13,657 nucleotides of DNA from Verrucomicrobiota bacterium (lineage in GTDB: Bacteria > Chlamydiota > Chlamydiia > Chlamydiales > Rhabdochlamydiaceae): contig CAJCIW010000011.1 of assembly GCA_903970455.1 (NCBI GenBank), positions 1-13,657 of the forward strand, read 5' to 3'. The notes beneath the pieces were generated by a model. It worked only from the letters and a program-made list of their open reading frames with translations, did not search any database and had not been told where the DNA came from. Position 1 is the stretch's first letter; every line of letters begins with the position of its first letter. The position numbers and the translations under genes are program-made. Shown here piece by piece: positions 1 to 7,720 of the stretch.

Positions 1-99
1 CTATGAAAATTTTGTCCGGTACAGAGATTCGCCCGTTTTGGTTGATCTTTTCTTATTGATCCTTATCCTCTTAGAGCTTTCGGAGTGCAGGACGCTTGG

Positions 100-870
100 T
101 TAAGAATTTTCTTGAGAAGCTTCTAGAGCTATTTTGAGCAGGGAGCTGAGTCCTTCGCGCGGCCGCTGCTCTTCGAGATGGGGCTGCCAGTTGAGGCCGG
201 TGTGGGTGTCGCTGATGACGAACATGGCCCCAAGATCGATCTGATGGTAGTGGGCGACAGCAAAAAGGGCTGCGGCCTCCATTTCGACCGTAAGGACGCC
301 TTCTTTCTGGAAATGCTGAACTTCTTCTGCAGTCTGGCGATAAAAGCTGTCTGTAGTCCAGGAGCTGCCGACATGGTAGGGGAGGTTGCCTTTTTTTAGT
401 AAATTTTGCAGTTTATTGGTCATTCTTCGAGGGGCATGAATATATTTTGACGGGGGAAGATAGTGATGGGAAGTTCCTTCGTCGCGGATCGCCTTTTCGC
501 AGACGATCAAATCGCCGGGGACAGCCTTGGAATGAAGACTGCCTGCCGTTCCTATGGAAATGAACTGTTGGACGCCCCAGGCGATAAATTCTTCCATCTT
601 GAAGGCGACAAGAGGCCCGCCGATCCCAAAATCTCCAATTCCTACACCGGGATAATCGGTCAAATAGAACAGCTTGGAAAAGCAGCCGCTGCATTGCTCG
701 TGGGCCATCTTTTCTAAAGCCTGATTCAAGAACCTTCCTTGATAGCAGAAGATGATTGTTTTTGGCGCAGGGGTGGAAGGGAGGCGGCCGTGTGCGCGCC
801 GATGCTCCAAGACTTTGGCCGGTGTAATCAGAGAAGAGTGTTCGTGCTTTTCGCCGTATTGGGGAAACAT
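100..870 (-). CDS. Nucleoside phosphorylase (uridine/purine phosphorylase family)
   Basis: A 256-residue protein of the PNP/UDP phosphorylase superfamily, which cleaves a nucleoside with phosphate to free base plus ribose-1-phosphate in the cytoplasm. Visible family motifs in order: a phosphate-binding glycine segment near 74-85, ISIGTAGSL (residues 104-112), GDLIV (119-123), RDEGTSHHY (129-137), WTTDSFYR (171-178), the ribose-binding VEMEAAAL (195-202), and VISD (218-221), whose Asp usually contacts the base. The length is normal for the family, so the gene seems intact. The ATG at 868-870 is preceded by AAAGG about ten bases upstream and by an extended -10 box. Base specificity (uridine or purine) cannot be read from the motifs. 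It would serve nucleoside salvage in an organism that depends on host nucleotides; that role is inference. Confidence 0.88.
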   Translation of the reverse strand: MFPQYGEKHEHSSLITPAKVLEHRRAHGRLPSTPAPKTIIFCYQGRFLNQALEKMAHEQCSGCFSKLFYLTDYPGVGIGDFGIGGPLVAFKMEEFIAWGVQQFISIGTAGSLHSKAVPGDLIVCEKAIRDEGTSHHYLPPSKYIHAPRRMTNKLQNLLKKGNLPYHVGSSWTTDSFYRQTAEEVQHFQKEGVLTVEMEAAALFAVAHYHQIDLGAMFVISDTHTGLNWQPHLEEQRPREGLSSLLKIALEASQENS

Positions 871-934
871 AACTTATCGACCTTTTTGAATTATCCTAAC
901 CTTGAATCCATTTTTTATGGATAAATTTAAAAGG

Positions 935-943
935 ATTATATCA
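935..943 (-). promoter_or_regulatory. Extended -10 promoter of the nucleoside phosphorylase gene
   Basis: On the minus strand TGATATAAT combines a consensus TATAAT with an upstream TG, the extended -10 pattern. No good -35 box lies 16-18 bases further upstream, which fits an extended -10 promoter. The implied leader is about 58 bases and contains a small hairpin (906-911 pairing with 917-922). Confidence 0.45.
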
Positions 944-1000
944 AAAATAACGTCAGGCGAGAAGGGAAAAGATATTTTTAATCAAAGAAAAGAGTGGTTT

Positions 1001-1024
1001 AAGAAGGGCGAAAGCGCCCTTCTT
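1001..1024 (-). terminator. Hairpin downstream of the F-box gene
   Basis: Perfect 10-bp stem (1001-1010 with 1015-1024) with a 4-base loop, starting 15 bases after the F-box stop codon. No clear U-run follows on either strand, so it is either a weak terminator or a 3'-end protecting stem. Confidence 0.55.
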
Positions 1025-1038
1025 TCGTTGTGCTCAGG

Positions 1039-2052
1039 TTAACCGTCTATGAGCGCGTGAAGAGCTTGTGAACGGCGCACTTCGTTAAAATCACTCGCAA
1101 TAGTAGTAAGTTCCGCGTAGAAGCCTGCTATTTTCGTCCCCTCATTTCTCGCAGCAGTGTGGAGGGCGTCGGGCTGCAAACTCGCTTCAATGGCCGTTAG
1201 TCTTTCCTGATTGGTTTCAGGTGCATTTTTCTCAGCGATGAGTTTGGCTTCAACAGCAGCTCTAATCGCGACAAAGCGGGGCGCATTAGCAGCCGGGTTC
1301 AAATACTCCTGACAGATGTTGGTGAACTCAGCATCAGCATGATTAGCTTTGATCGCTTTTCGTAAAGCTGTTTCGATTTTAATTGGGGAAATCGTCGTGA
1401 ACCATTCCCTGACTGAGCTGACGGCTGCTTTGAAGCTCTCGATTGTGATGGTGTCCAAGGGTTGGCTGCCATAAACTGCACATAGTTCATTAAAGTATTT
1501 AATGTTGAATTCTTGAGTGACAGTCGCTAATTTTGCTTCGTTGACTTTCTCCTCTTTGAAAGAGGATTTGATGATTTGATTTGCAAATCTAACAAAAAAA
1601 CCAGAACTTTTAAGAGCAGAGGTCGTGTTCAAGGGCGGTAAACTTGTCCTAAAATTGTCGTAAAAATTTGCTAACTTATTGTTAGCTTCGAATATTAATT
1701 GATCATGTTCCCATTGAACATCGGCAGAGAAAGGGGTAGTAAATCTAGGCTCTGTCATCCTGCCAAGTTCCCGTGATCTCAGGGGGCGCTCTTGAGTTGC
1801 TTTCGTTAGCTCAACTACAACATCTTTTAAATGGGTGTAGAGCTGTTTAAAGCCTAAACCGACCGTGGAGACGTTCAAATAGATCGCATTCAAAGTTTTG
1901 CACACTTTCCCCAAATTGACTTGATCTTGCTCACGGAGAAAAGAAAAAAATAACCCGATCACATCAACGGGAACTGGTGAAAAAGGAACGGTATTTTCAA
2001 CACTCGGTGAAAATGAAACTATTGTGCCTATGGAGTTAGAAGGTGATGCCAT
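1039..2052 (-). CDS. F-box domain protein, candidate host-directed effector
   Basis: A 337-residue protein. Residues about 27-60 (VPVDVIGLFFSFLREQDQVN, then LGKVCKTLNAIY) fit the F-box pattern: Pro then hydrophobics, a short acidic turn, and a VCK segment before the second helix. F-boxes bind Skp1 in eukaryotic SCF ubiquitin ligases. Bacteria have no SCF, so such proteins are normally secreted effectors. The remaining 270 residues look helical, show no leucine-rich or WD repeats that would name a substrate, and have no membrane segment or Sec signal. A type III signal cannot be judged by eye, though the N-terminus is Ser/Thr-rich. The ATG at 2050-2052 has AAGG about 11 bases upstream. The gene stands alone between two hairpins, as a single-gene unit. 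The F-box call is good; the effector role is inference. Confidence 0.72.
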   Translation of the reverse strand: MASPSNSIGTIVSFSPSVENTVPFSPVPVDVIGLFFSFLREQDQVNLGKVCKTLNAIYLNVSTVGLGFKQLYTHLKDVVVELTKATQERPLRSRELGRMTEPRFTTPFSADVQWEHDQLIFEANNKLANFYDNFRTSLPPLNTTSALKSSGFFVRFANQIIKSSFKEEKVNEAKLATVTQEFNIKYFNELCAVYGSQPLDTITIESFKAAVSSVREWFTTISPIKIETALRKAIKANHADAEFTNICQEYLNPAANAPRFVAIRAAVEAKLIAEKNAPETNQERLTAIEASLQPDALHTAARNEGTKIAGFYAELTTIASDFNEVRRSQALHALIDG

Positions 2053-2171
2053 AATTTATTCAACCTTGTTTATTATTGTTTAATTAAATTTCAAATTATA
2101 TCAGAAGATAGATTTTATAAACATTACAATAAATTATTTAATTGATTCAAAAAAATATTTTTACATCAATA

Positions 2172-2202
2172 AAAAAAACCCGGTTTTAAGCCGGGTTTTT
2201 TT
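2172..2202 (-). terminator. Bidirectional Rho-independent terminator
   Basis: A perfect 12-bp stem (2172-2183 with 2191-2202; CCCGG core flanked by A- and T-runs) with a 7-base loop. It lies 22 bases after the stop of the membrane protein gene on the minus strand and ends there in a run of Us. The A/T symmetry lets it work in both directions. Confidence 0.85.
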
Positions 2203-2223
2203 AAGTTCCAAAGGAGAAGGCAC

Positions 2224-2652
2224 TTACTTCCTGGTTCTCATCCAAAAGTAAATGGCCCCAAGGACAATGCCGAAGACAAGGTGGCCGATGAGCATCGGGA
2301 AGGCTTGGCACATTTCGCCGGAAGCCCAGGAGATGGGAACGCCTCTCATCCAAGGGCAAAGGATCATGGGTCCTATGAGCCACCAGATAATGCTATAACC
2401 AATTCCCCAGAGCGCCGAGCTGTAAAAGGTCTTACAGGCATGGTAGAAGAGCAGCGCGAAGATCACGCCCAGGATCCCGCTGAATACCAAGTTAATGATG
2501 AATGAGGAAAGGGGATCGGACAAGTTAAAAAATCTGCCCGCGTAAGAGAGGACGCCCATCCTTGCCATGAGACAGCCGAGCAGTACTCCAGCCACCAAGC
2601 CGCCCACAATACCGCTTAGGATGTTATGTTTGTTAAGTACACCTGTTTTCAT
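2224..2652 (-). CDS. Small four-helix integral membrane protein
   Basis: A 142-residue protein with four likely membrane helices at about 11-34, 50-72, 78-98 and 116-138, with glycine-rich first and last helices (LSGIVGGLVAGVLLG; GHLVFGIVLGAIY). The Lys at residue 2 and the RTRK at the C-terminus suggest cytoplasmic ends. The helix pattern recalls small uncharacterised bacterial membrane families (YagU-like or DUF6789-like), but no named family is certain and no function is proposed. The start is well supported: AAGGAGGG at 2660-2667 sits seven bases before the ATG, the best ribosome binding site in the window. It follows the glucosidase gene on the same strand, with 147 bases and a large inverted repeat between them, and ends in a strong terminator. 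Confidence 0.8.
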   Translation of the reverse strand: MKTGVLNKHNILSGIVGGLVAGVLLGCLMARMGVLSYAGRFFNLSDPLSSFIINLVFSGILGVIFALLFYHACKTFYSSALWGIGYSIIWWLIGPMILCPWMRGVPISWASGEMCQAFPMLIGHLVFGIVLGAIYFWMRTRK

Positions 2653-2659
2653 TTCTTTT

Positions 2660-2667
2660 CCCTCCTT
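2660..2667 (-). promoter_or_regulatory. Strong ribosome binding site of the membrane protein gene
   Basis: AAGGAGGG on the minus strand, seven bases from the ATG at 2650-2652. It fixes this start and contrasts with the weak or absent sites of most genes here. Confidence 0.8.
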
Positions 2668-2694
2668 AAGGGTTTTTGTTTATGTTCCCTCCAC

Positions 2695-2806
2695 TTTGCA
2701 ACTTTTTGGGCCGGCCTGCCTCGCCTATTTACTCTCGGCCGTTCGACCATAGGTCGAACGGCCGAGAGTAAATACTTCGAGTCTTTCAAGCCCAAAAAGT
2801 TACAAA
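2695..2806. repeat. Nested long inverted repeat
   Basis: Two nested palindromes share one centre at 2750. The inner arms are 23 bp and perfect (2726-2748 with 2752-2774, 3-base loop). The outer arms (2695-2710 with 2791-2806) match at 15 of 16 positions. Between them lie 15-16 base segments that match poorly. The right outer arm covers the glucosidase stop codon and last coding bases. No U-run follows the stem on either strand, so it is not a classic terminator. It could be a MITE-like repeat, an RNase III site, or a transcript-end structure separating glucosidase and membrane protein expression. No second copy was noticed in this window. Confidence 0.85.
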
Positions 2807-5430
2807 CTCGAGGTTCCCGTTTGTTGGATCAGTTTTGCGACCAAAGCGGTCCATCCCGTTTGATGGCTGGCTCCAAGGCCCTCCCCGTTTTCTCCATGGA
2901 AGTATTCATTGAAAAGCAGGAGGTCTTTCCAGTGGGGGTCTTCGTGAAATTTGCTGTGCGCCCCATAAATCGGTCTTTTCCCTTCCTGGTCTTTTAAAAA
3001 GAGTTTGATCAGCCTCTTCGACAACTCCATGCTGATGTCCCATAAGTTCATACGCTTTCCTGAGCCCGTCTGAAATTCCACTTGAAAATCATCTCCGTAG
3101 TAGTGATGAAATTTTTGCAGAGATTCGATAATGAGAAAGTTAATAGGGAACCATACGGGACCGCGCCAGTTTGAATTACCGCCATAAAGACCGCTGTTGG
3201 CTTCCCCGGGAAGATAGTTGACACAGTGTTCTTGGCCATCGGCTTTGAAAATAAACGGATGGTCTTGGTGGTATTTCGAAACGGAGCGGATCCCGTATTC
3301 GGAGAGAAACTCTTTTTCGTCGAGCATGTACTTGAGGACGCTGGCCAGTTGTTCTTCCTTCAAGATGGAGAGCAGGCAGCGTTTCCCGGCGCCGGGATGA
3401 TAACAGCAGGCCATATTCACGCTAACGTGGGGTCTTTTGCTAATAAACCAGTCGACGCGGCGGGAAAAAGTTTTGAGCTTGGACATCCCTTCTTCCTCTA
3501 ATGTCTCGACGGCAAGTAAGGGGAGCAGGCCGACGATGGAGCGAACCTTGACGGGGAGGATCCGATCATCTGGAAGGTGGAGGGCGTCGTAAAAAAAACC
3601 ATCTTCTGCATGCCAAAGGGAATACCCTTGGCCGCCCACGTCCTTCATCGCCGTGGCAATCCTTAAAAAATGCTCAAAAAATTTGGTCGCGATATCCTGA
3701 TAGACAGGCTCCTCGAAAGAAAGATGAAAAGCGATGCGGAGCATCAAGATGCAATAGAAGGCCATCCATGCCGTCCCATCCGCCTGATCGATATGTCCGC
3801 CCATGGGCAAGGGACTGCTCCGGTCGAAAATGCTGATGTTGTCCAGACCTAAGAATCCCCCCTGGAAAACATTTTTCCCCTCGGTGTCCTTCCGATTGAC
3901 CCACCATGTGAAATTCAGCAGCAGCTTATGAAAAACCCCTTTAATGAAATCCCGGTCGTGTTTTCCCGTGATCTTGCCGTCGATCTTGTACGTCCGCCAG
4001 GCTGCCCATGCCAATACGGGAGGATTGACGTCGGAGAAGTTCCATTCGTAGGCCGGAATCTGTCCATTGGGATGCAAATACCATTCTCTTGTCAAAAGTT
4101 CAATTTGCCGCTTGGCGTAGTCGGAGTCGATGAGCGCTAGCGGAATGCAATGAAAAGAGGTGTCCCATCCGCAAAAATAAGGATATTCCCATTTATCAGG
4201 CATCGTGAAGAGATCGAAGGCTGTCAGATGAACCCAATCTTTATTCCGGGTTTTTTTGTGAGGAGCATGGGGATCCCCTTTGGACCACTGCTCCATATCG
4301 AAGTAGTAGAATTGCTTGTTCCACAGCAGTCCTGCAAAGGCAGCGCGCTGGACGCCTTTTAATTCCTCTTTGAGCGATTCCGGGTGGATGGTGGCATAAA
4401 ACGCATCCGCTTCTTTCTCCCGCTCAGCAAATAATGGATCGAACTCTTTGAAAGGGGAGTCGCTGGTTTTGTTTGTGAGACGGAGTTGAACGACCGCGGT
4501 TTTTCCGGGCTCTATGGGGAGCCGATAAACGGCGGCCGCTTTGGTGCCTGTTTTTTCCGGATTGACGGCCGTTTTTTCATTGCCGGCGAGGTAACGGTGA
4601 AAGGCGTCTTTCACATAAGATGTTTTGCTTTCTCCTTTCGTCTCATTTTCTGTGAAGATCAGTTCCGGAGACCCATCGCAATACAAAAAATAGTGCCCTT
4701 CGACAGGGTGGGAAAGTTCAATTGTGTTGGGATCCTTATATTTTAAGTTCGGTTCCCCATTCTCATCGCCTGTCGGGCCTTTTTCTCCATATCCCCATCG
4801 CCACGTATTGCGGAACCAGATTGTCGGGGCTAACAGGCAATCAGCCTTTTCCGCCCCTCTATTGCAAACTGTGTACTTAACCAGAATATCTTCCTCGCCC
4901 GCCTTGGCGTACTCGATGAAAACATCGAAATACTTATCTTCGTTAAAAATCCCGGTCTCGAGAAGTTCAAATTCCCGATCGGGGTAGCTCCGCTTTTTGT
5001 TCTCTTCCCGCAAAGTTTGATAGGGGAAGGCATTTTGAGGGTATTTGTAGAGCATTTTCATGAAGCTATGCGTCGGAGTATTGTCGAGGTAGAAGTAGTA
5101 TTCTTTGAGGTCCTCTCCATGGTTCCCTTCGGGATTGCTCAGCCCGAACATCCGCTCTTTCAAAAATGGGTCCTTTCCATTCCATAGCGAGAGCGCCAGG
5201 CAGATCCGCTGGTTCCGGTCGCTGATTCCCCCAATCCCATCTTCATTCCAACGATAGGCCTGCGATTGCGCTTCTTCGTAGGAGATGGAGTGCCAAGGAT
5301 TTTTTTCTTCATTCCCATTTTCGCGCACGGTTCCCCATGCCCTCTCGCTGAGATAAGGTCCCCACTTTTTCCACTTGGAGTGTTCCGTCCGGTACGACTC
5401 TAAACGCTCATGTTCCGCCGTTTTACCCAT
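2800..5430 (-). CDS. GH63 / MGH1-like family glucosidase
   Basis: An 876-residue glycoside hydrolase of the six-hairpin (alpha/alpha)6 class, like GH63 processing glucosidase I, E. coli YgjK and bacterial MGH1-like proteins. Residues about 1-340 form the N-terminal, probably beta-sandwich part; the barrel follows from about 350. Key motifs are CGWDTSFH with W422-D423, where D423 is the likely general acid; EWNFSDVNPP in the barrel; NWRGPVW (754-760), a hallmark of the family; and NEYFHGENGEG (841-851), with E842 a likely general base, followed by TGW. There is no signal peptide, so it should be cytoplasmic unless exported by another route. Possible substrates include alpha-glucosides, glucosylglycerate or host-type glucosylated mannans; the sequence does not decide. 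The ATG at 5428-5430 has AAAAGG upstream. The reading frame is complete and uninterrupted. Family call strong, substrate unknown. Confidence 0.85.
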   Translation of the reverse strand: MGKTAEHERLESYRTEHSKWKKWGPYLSERAWGTVRENGNEEKNPWHSISYEEAQSQAYRWNEDGIGGISDRNQRICLALSLWNGKDPFLKERMFGLSNPEGNHGEDLKEYYFYLDNTPTHSFMKMLYKYPQNAFPYQTLREENKKRSYPDREFELLETGIFNEDKYFDVFIEYAKAGEEDILVKYTVCNRGAEKADCLLAPTIWFRNTWRWGYGEKGPTGDENGEPNLKYKDPNTIELSHPVEGHYFLYCDGSPELIFTENETKGESKTSYVKDAFHRYLAGNEKTAVNPEKTGTKAAAVYRLPIEPGKTAVVQLRLTNKTSDSPFKEFDPLFAEREKEADAFYATIHPESLKEELKGVQRAAFAGLLWNKQFYYFDMEQWSKGDPHAPHKKTRNKDWVHLTAFDLFTMPDKWEYPYFCGWDTSFHCIPLALIDSDYAKRQIELLTREWYLHPNGQIPAYEWNFSDVNPPVLAWAAWRTYKIDGKITGKHDRDFIKGVFHKLLLNFTWWVNRKDTEGKNVFQGGFLGLDNISIFDRSSPLPMGGHIDQADGTAWMAFYCILMLRIAFHLSFEEPVYQDIATKFFEHFLRIATAMKDVGGQGYSLWHAEDGFFYDALHLPDDRILPVKVRSIVGLLPLLAVETLEEEGMSKLKTFSRRVDWFISKRPHVSVNMACCYHPGAGKRCLLSILKEEQLASVLKYMLDEKEFLSEYGIRSVSKYHQDHPFIFKADGQEHCVNYLPGEANSGLYGGNSNWRGPVWFPINFLIIESLQKFHHYYGDDFQVEFQTGSGKRMNLWDISMELSKRLIKLFLKDQEGKRPIYGAHSKFHEDPHWKDLLLFNEYFHGENGEGLGASHQTGWTALVAKLIQQTGTSSL

Positions 5431-5517
5431 GCATACCTTTTATATACATCCTTATCCTATAGACAGGTTTTGATTCAAAAAAATTATTTACAAATATGTG
5501 ATGTGTTTGTTTTCCCC

Positions 5518-5547
5518 TTGAGAATCTGAGCTTCGGTGCCCTATAAT
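5518..5547 (+). promoter_or_regulatory. Sigma70-type promoter of the small RNA
   Basis: TTGAGA (5518-5523, five of six consensus bases) and a perfect TATAAT (5542-5547), separated by 18 bases. No open reading frame starts downstream; a structured, U-run-ended stretch does. The predicted start of transcription is near 5554-5556. Confidence 0.65.
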
Positions 5548-5554
5548 TTCTATC

Positions 5555-5669
5555 CATAGAAATCGCAACCACAAAGTCGATGGGCGTGGTTTTGTGCTTA
5601 TTAGCAGCCTACGTCCCCTTTCTTTCGTAGAGAGGAGGGCTCGACTTTGCATAGATCTGATCTTTTTTT
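5555..5669 (+). ncRNA. Candidate structured small RNA, family not recognised
   Basis: About 115 bases from a strong promoter to a run of seven Ts (5663-5669). Complementary segments suggest a three-way junction. The closing stem P1 is 9 perfect bp (5572-5580 with 5641-5649). P2 pairs GGGCGTGG (5582-5589) with CCTACGTCCC (5608-5617), allowing two single-base bulges. P3 pairs CCTTTCT with AGAGAGG around a TTCGT loop, near 5617-5635. An outer stem pairs AGAAATC (5557-5563) with the bases next to the U-run. An alternative stem AACCAC/GTGGTT would put part of P1 in its loop and form a pseudoknot. It lacks the SRP RNA core and does not look like tmRNA or RNase P RNA. A short 6S-like RNA or a chlamydial regulatory sRNA cannot be excluded. 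It lies 243 bases before parE, so it may be free-standing or, less likely, a leader. Confidence 0.55.
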
Positions 5670-5911
5670 AACTCGTTGAAGTGTAAATTAATTAATTTAA
5701 TTTCGTGAGACGCCCTCCAAATTGAAAAAAAAATTATCAAATTCTTTTTTAATTCCATAAATCATTGAAAGTAAATAATCTACGCTATCAATTTCTCCAC
5801 TCGAAGCAACTTGTTCCCGTTATAAAACGATCATTGAAATTTGTTTTCAGATACATTAAAAGGTAATTGTGGATTAAAAAATAAAACATAACGTGCTATT
5901 ATAGATACCAT
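5670..5911 (+). promoter_or_regulatory. AT-rich parE upstream region; possible leaderless start
   Basis: An AT-rich stretch with no gene in it. TATTAT at 5897-5902 resembles a -10 box only nine bases before the parE ATG (5912), with TTAAAA at 5874-5879 as a poor -35 at 17-base spacing. There is no Shine-Dalgarno sequence before the ATG. Together these would allow a leaderless or nearly leaderless transcript; other promoters further upstream are equally possible. Confidence 0.3.
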
Positions 5912-7720
5912 ATGGGAAAAAAATACGACGAAAGCACAGTTCAATCGTTGGATGCGTTGGCGCATATTAGGCTGCGTCCGGGGATGTACATTGGACGTCT
6001 CGGCGACGGTTCCCATCAGGACGATGGCATTTATGTCATGCTGAAGGAAGTGATCGACAACGCTGTCGATGAGTTCATCATGCAGCATGGCACAAAAGTT
6101 GCCATCGAGCTTGATGAGAAAACTTCCAAGGTTTCCGTGCGCGACTGGGGTCGCGGCATTCCTCTTGGGAAAGTGATTGAGTGCGTGAGCCAGATCAACA
6201 CCGGTGCAAAATACAATGATGATGTCTTTCAGTTCTCCGTTGGCCTGAATGGCGTCGGAACGAAAGCGGTCAACGCATTGTCCTCTCATTTTGTCGTCAA
6301 GAGCTTCCGGGATGGGGAATTTGTCGAAGCGCGTTTCGTCAAAGGGGTCCTTAAAGAGAAGAAAAAAGGGAAGACGAAAGAACCTGACGGCACTTATGTT
6401 GAATTTATCCCCGATACACTACTTTTTAAGAAATTTGCTTTCCAGAAGGAAAAAATCCTCAAGCGGCTTTGGCATTACGCTTACCTCAATACCGGCCTTA
6501 CCCTCCATTTCAATGGGGAGGCAATCCGCTCGGAAAATGGATTATTGGACTTATTGAATGAAGAGGTGAAAGAAGACCGTCTTTACGATCCCCTCCACTA
6601 TCGAGGGAAAACTCTTGAATTCGCCTTCCTTCATGGGCCGAATTATGGGGAGACCTACTTTTCTTTCGTGAATGGGCAATACACCCAAGACGGCGGAACC
6701 CACCTTTCCGCTTTCCGGGAGGGTATCCTGAAAGGAATCAACGAGTACGCGAAAAAGAATTTTCAGGGCGTCGACGTCCGGGAAGGGATTATCGGGGCTG
6801 TTTTGATCAAAGTCAAAGACCCGGTCTTTGAATCGCAGACGAAGAATAAGCTCTCCAACAGCGAAATTCGGGGGCCGATTGTTCAAGAAGTGAAAGATGC
6901 CGTGCAAAACCTTCTATATAAGTTTCCTGAGGCGGGGAAGAAGATCGTCGACCGGATCCTTTTTAATGAAAAACTCAGAAAAGAGCTCGCAGCAGTCAAA
7001 AAAGAAGCGAAAGAGAAGCAGAAAAAAATCTCGTTCAAGATCCCGAAATTGCGCGATTCAAAATACCATTTTGGCGATGGTTCCAAAGAAGGGGAGCGAT
7101 CGATGATTTTCCTCACCGAAGGGGAGTCGGCGTCGGCTTCGATTGTGATGAACCGCGACCCACTGACGCAGGCCGTGTTTTCCTTGAGGGGAAAGCCGCT
7201 TAACGTCCATGGGATGAAACTCGATCAGCTTTATAAAAACGAAGAGATGTACAATCTCATGTCGGCCCTGAACATCGAAGACGATTTAGAAGCGTTGCGC
7301 TACAATAAAGTGATCCTGGCAACCGATGCCGACGTCGACGGAATGCACATCCGCAATCTGCTCGTGACCTTTTTCTTGACCTATTTTGAAGGGCTTGTTG
7401 TGAATAACCATCTCTTTATCCTCGAGACGCCTCTTTTCAAAGTGAGAAATAAAGAAAAAACGATCTACTGCTATAACGAAGAAGAGAAAGAGAAAGCCGT
7501 TCTGGAGCTTAAGCGCGGGATTGAAATTACCCGCTTTAAAGGCCTGGGAGAGATTTCACCTGGCGAGTTCAAACAATTCATCGCTAAAGAGATGCGCCTG
7601 CTTCCTGTCCAGATACAAAATCTTTCTGATATCAAGCCGACATTAGAATTCTACATGGGAAAAAATACCCCCGAACGGAAAGCCTTTATCATGCAAAACC
7701 TGGTGAATGAAGATGGATGA
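5912..7720 (+). CDS. parE: Type IIA topoisomerase subunit B (topoisomerase IV ParE / chlamydial GyrB_2)
   Basis: A 602-residue ATPase subunit of a type IIA DNA topoisomerase, which passes one duplex through another to relax or decatenate DNA. The GHKL ATPase shows E46 and N50 (KEVIDN), DWGRGIP (78-84) and the glycine loop GLNGVGTKAVNAL (111-123). Residues about 220-380 form the transducer domain, with QTKNKLSNSE conserved. The TOPRIM domain has EGESASAS (E403) and the metal-binding DADVDG (D472, D474, D476), and the C-terminal FKGLGEI segment is present. The protein is short, without the long insert of many proteobacterial GyrB proteins, as in the second gyrB copy of Chlamydiae. The ATG at 5912 starts the conserved N-terminus but has no visible ribosome binding site. 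It overlaps the subunit A gene by 14 bases, so the two are cotranscribed and probably translationally coupled. Whether it acts as gyrase or topoisomerase IV is inferred from the short subunit A. Confidence 0.93.
   Translation: MGKKYDESTVQSLDALAHIRLRPGMYIGRLGDGSHQDDGIYVMLKEVIDNAVDEFIMQHGTKVAIELDEKTSKVSVRDWGRGIPLGKVIECVSQINTGAKYNDDVFQFSVGLNGVGTKAVNALSSHFVVKSFRDGEFVEARFVKGVLKEKKKGKTKEPDGTYVEFIPDTLLFKKFAFQKEKILKRLWHYAYLNTGLTLHFNGEAIRSENGLLDLLNEEVKEDRLYDPLHYRGKTLEFAFLHGPNYGETYFSFVNGQYTQDGGTHLSAFREGILKGINEYAKKNFQGVDVREGIIGAVLIKVKDPVFESQTKNKLSNSEIRGPIVQEVKDAVQNLLYKFPEAGKKIVDRILFNEKLRKELAAVKKEAKEKQKKISFKIPKLRDSKYHFGDGSKEGERSMIFLTEGESASASIVMNRDPLTQAVFSLRGKPLNVHGMKLDQLYKNEEMYNLMSALNIEDDLEALRYNKVILATDADVDGMHIRNLLVTFFLTYFEGLVVNNHLFILETPLFKVRNKEKTIYCYNEEEKEKAVLELKRGIEITRFKGLGEISPGEFKQFIAKEMRLLPVQIQNLSDIKPTLEFYMGKNTPERKAFIMQNLVNEDG

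Noticed and set aside
2..103. Open frame at the left edge, 33 codons on the plus strand ending TAA at 101-103 (...VDLFLLILILLELSECRTLG), possibly the C-terminus of a convergent gene.
   Set aside because: About one in five random frames stays open this long, no family resemblance was seen, and there is no terminator. It could be real only if the sequence to the left continues the frame.
2695..2806. Insertion sequence ends or CRISPR repeat as the explanation of the palindrome.
   Set aside because: There is no transposase gene between the arms, only one repeat unit, and no spacer pattern.
5555..5669. SRP RNA (ffs), tmRNA or RNase P RNA as the identity of the small RNA.
   Set aside because: The SRP GGAA-loop core, a tRNA-like end with a tag frame, and the RNase P conserved core were not seen, and the RNA is too short for the last two.
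5831..6289. 152-codon minus-strand frame across the parE start.
   Set aside because: It overlaps the conserved ATPase domain of parE in antisense; no family features.
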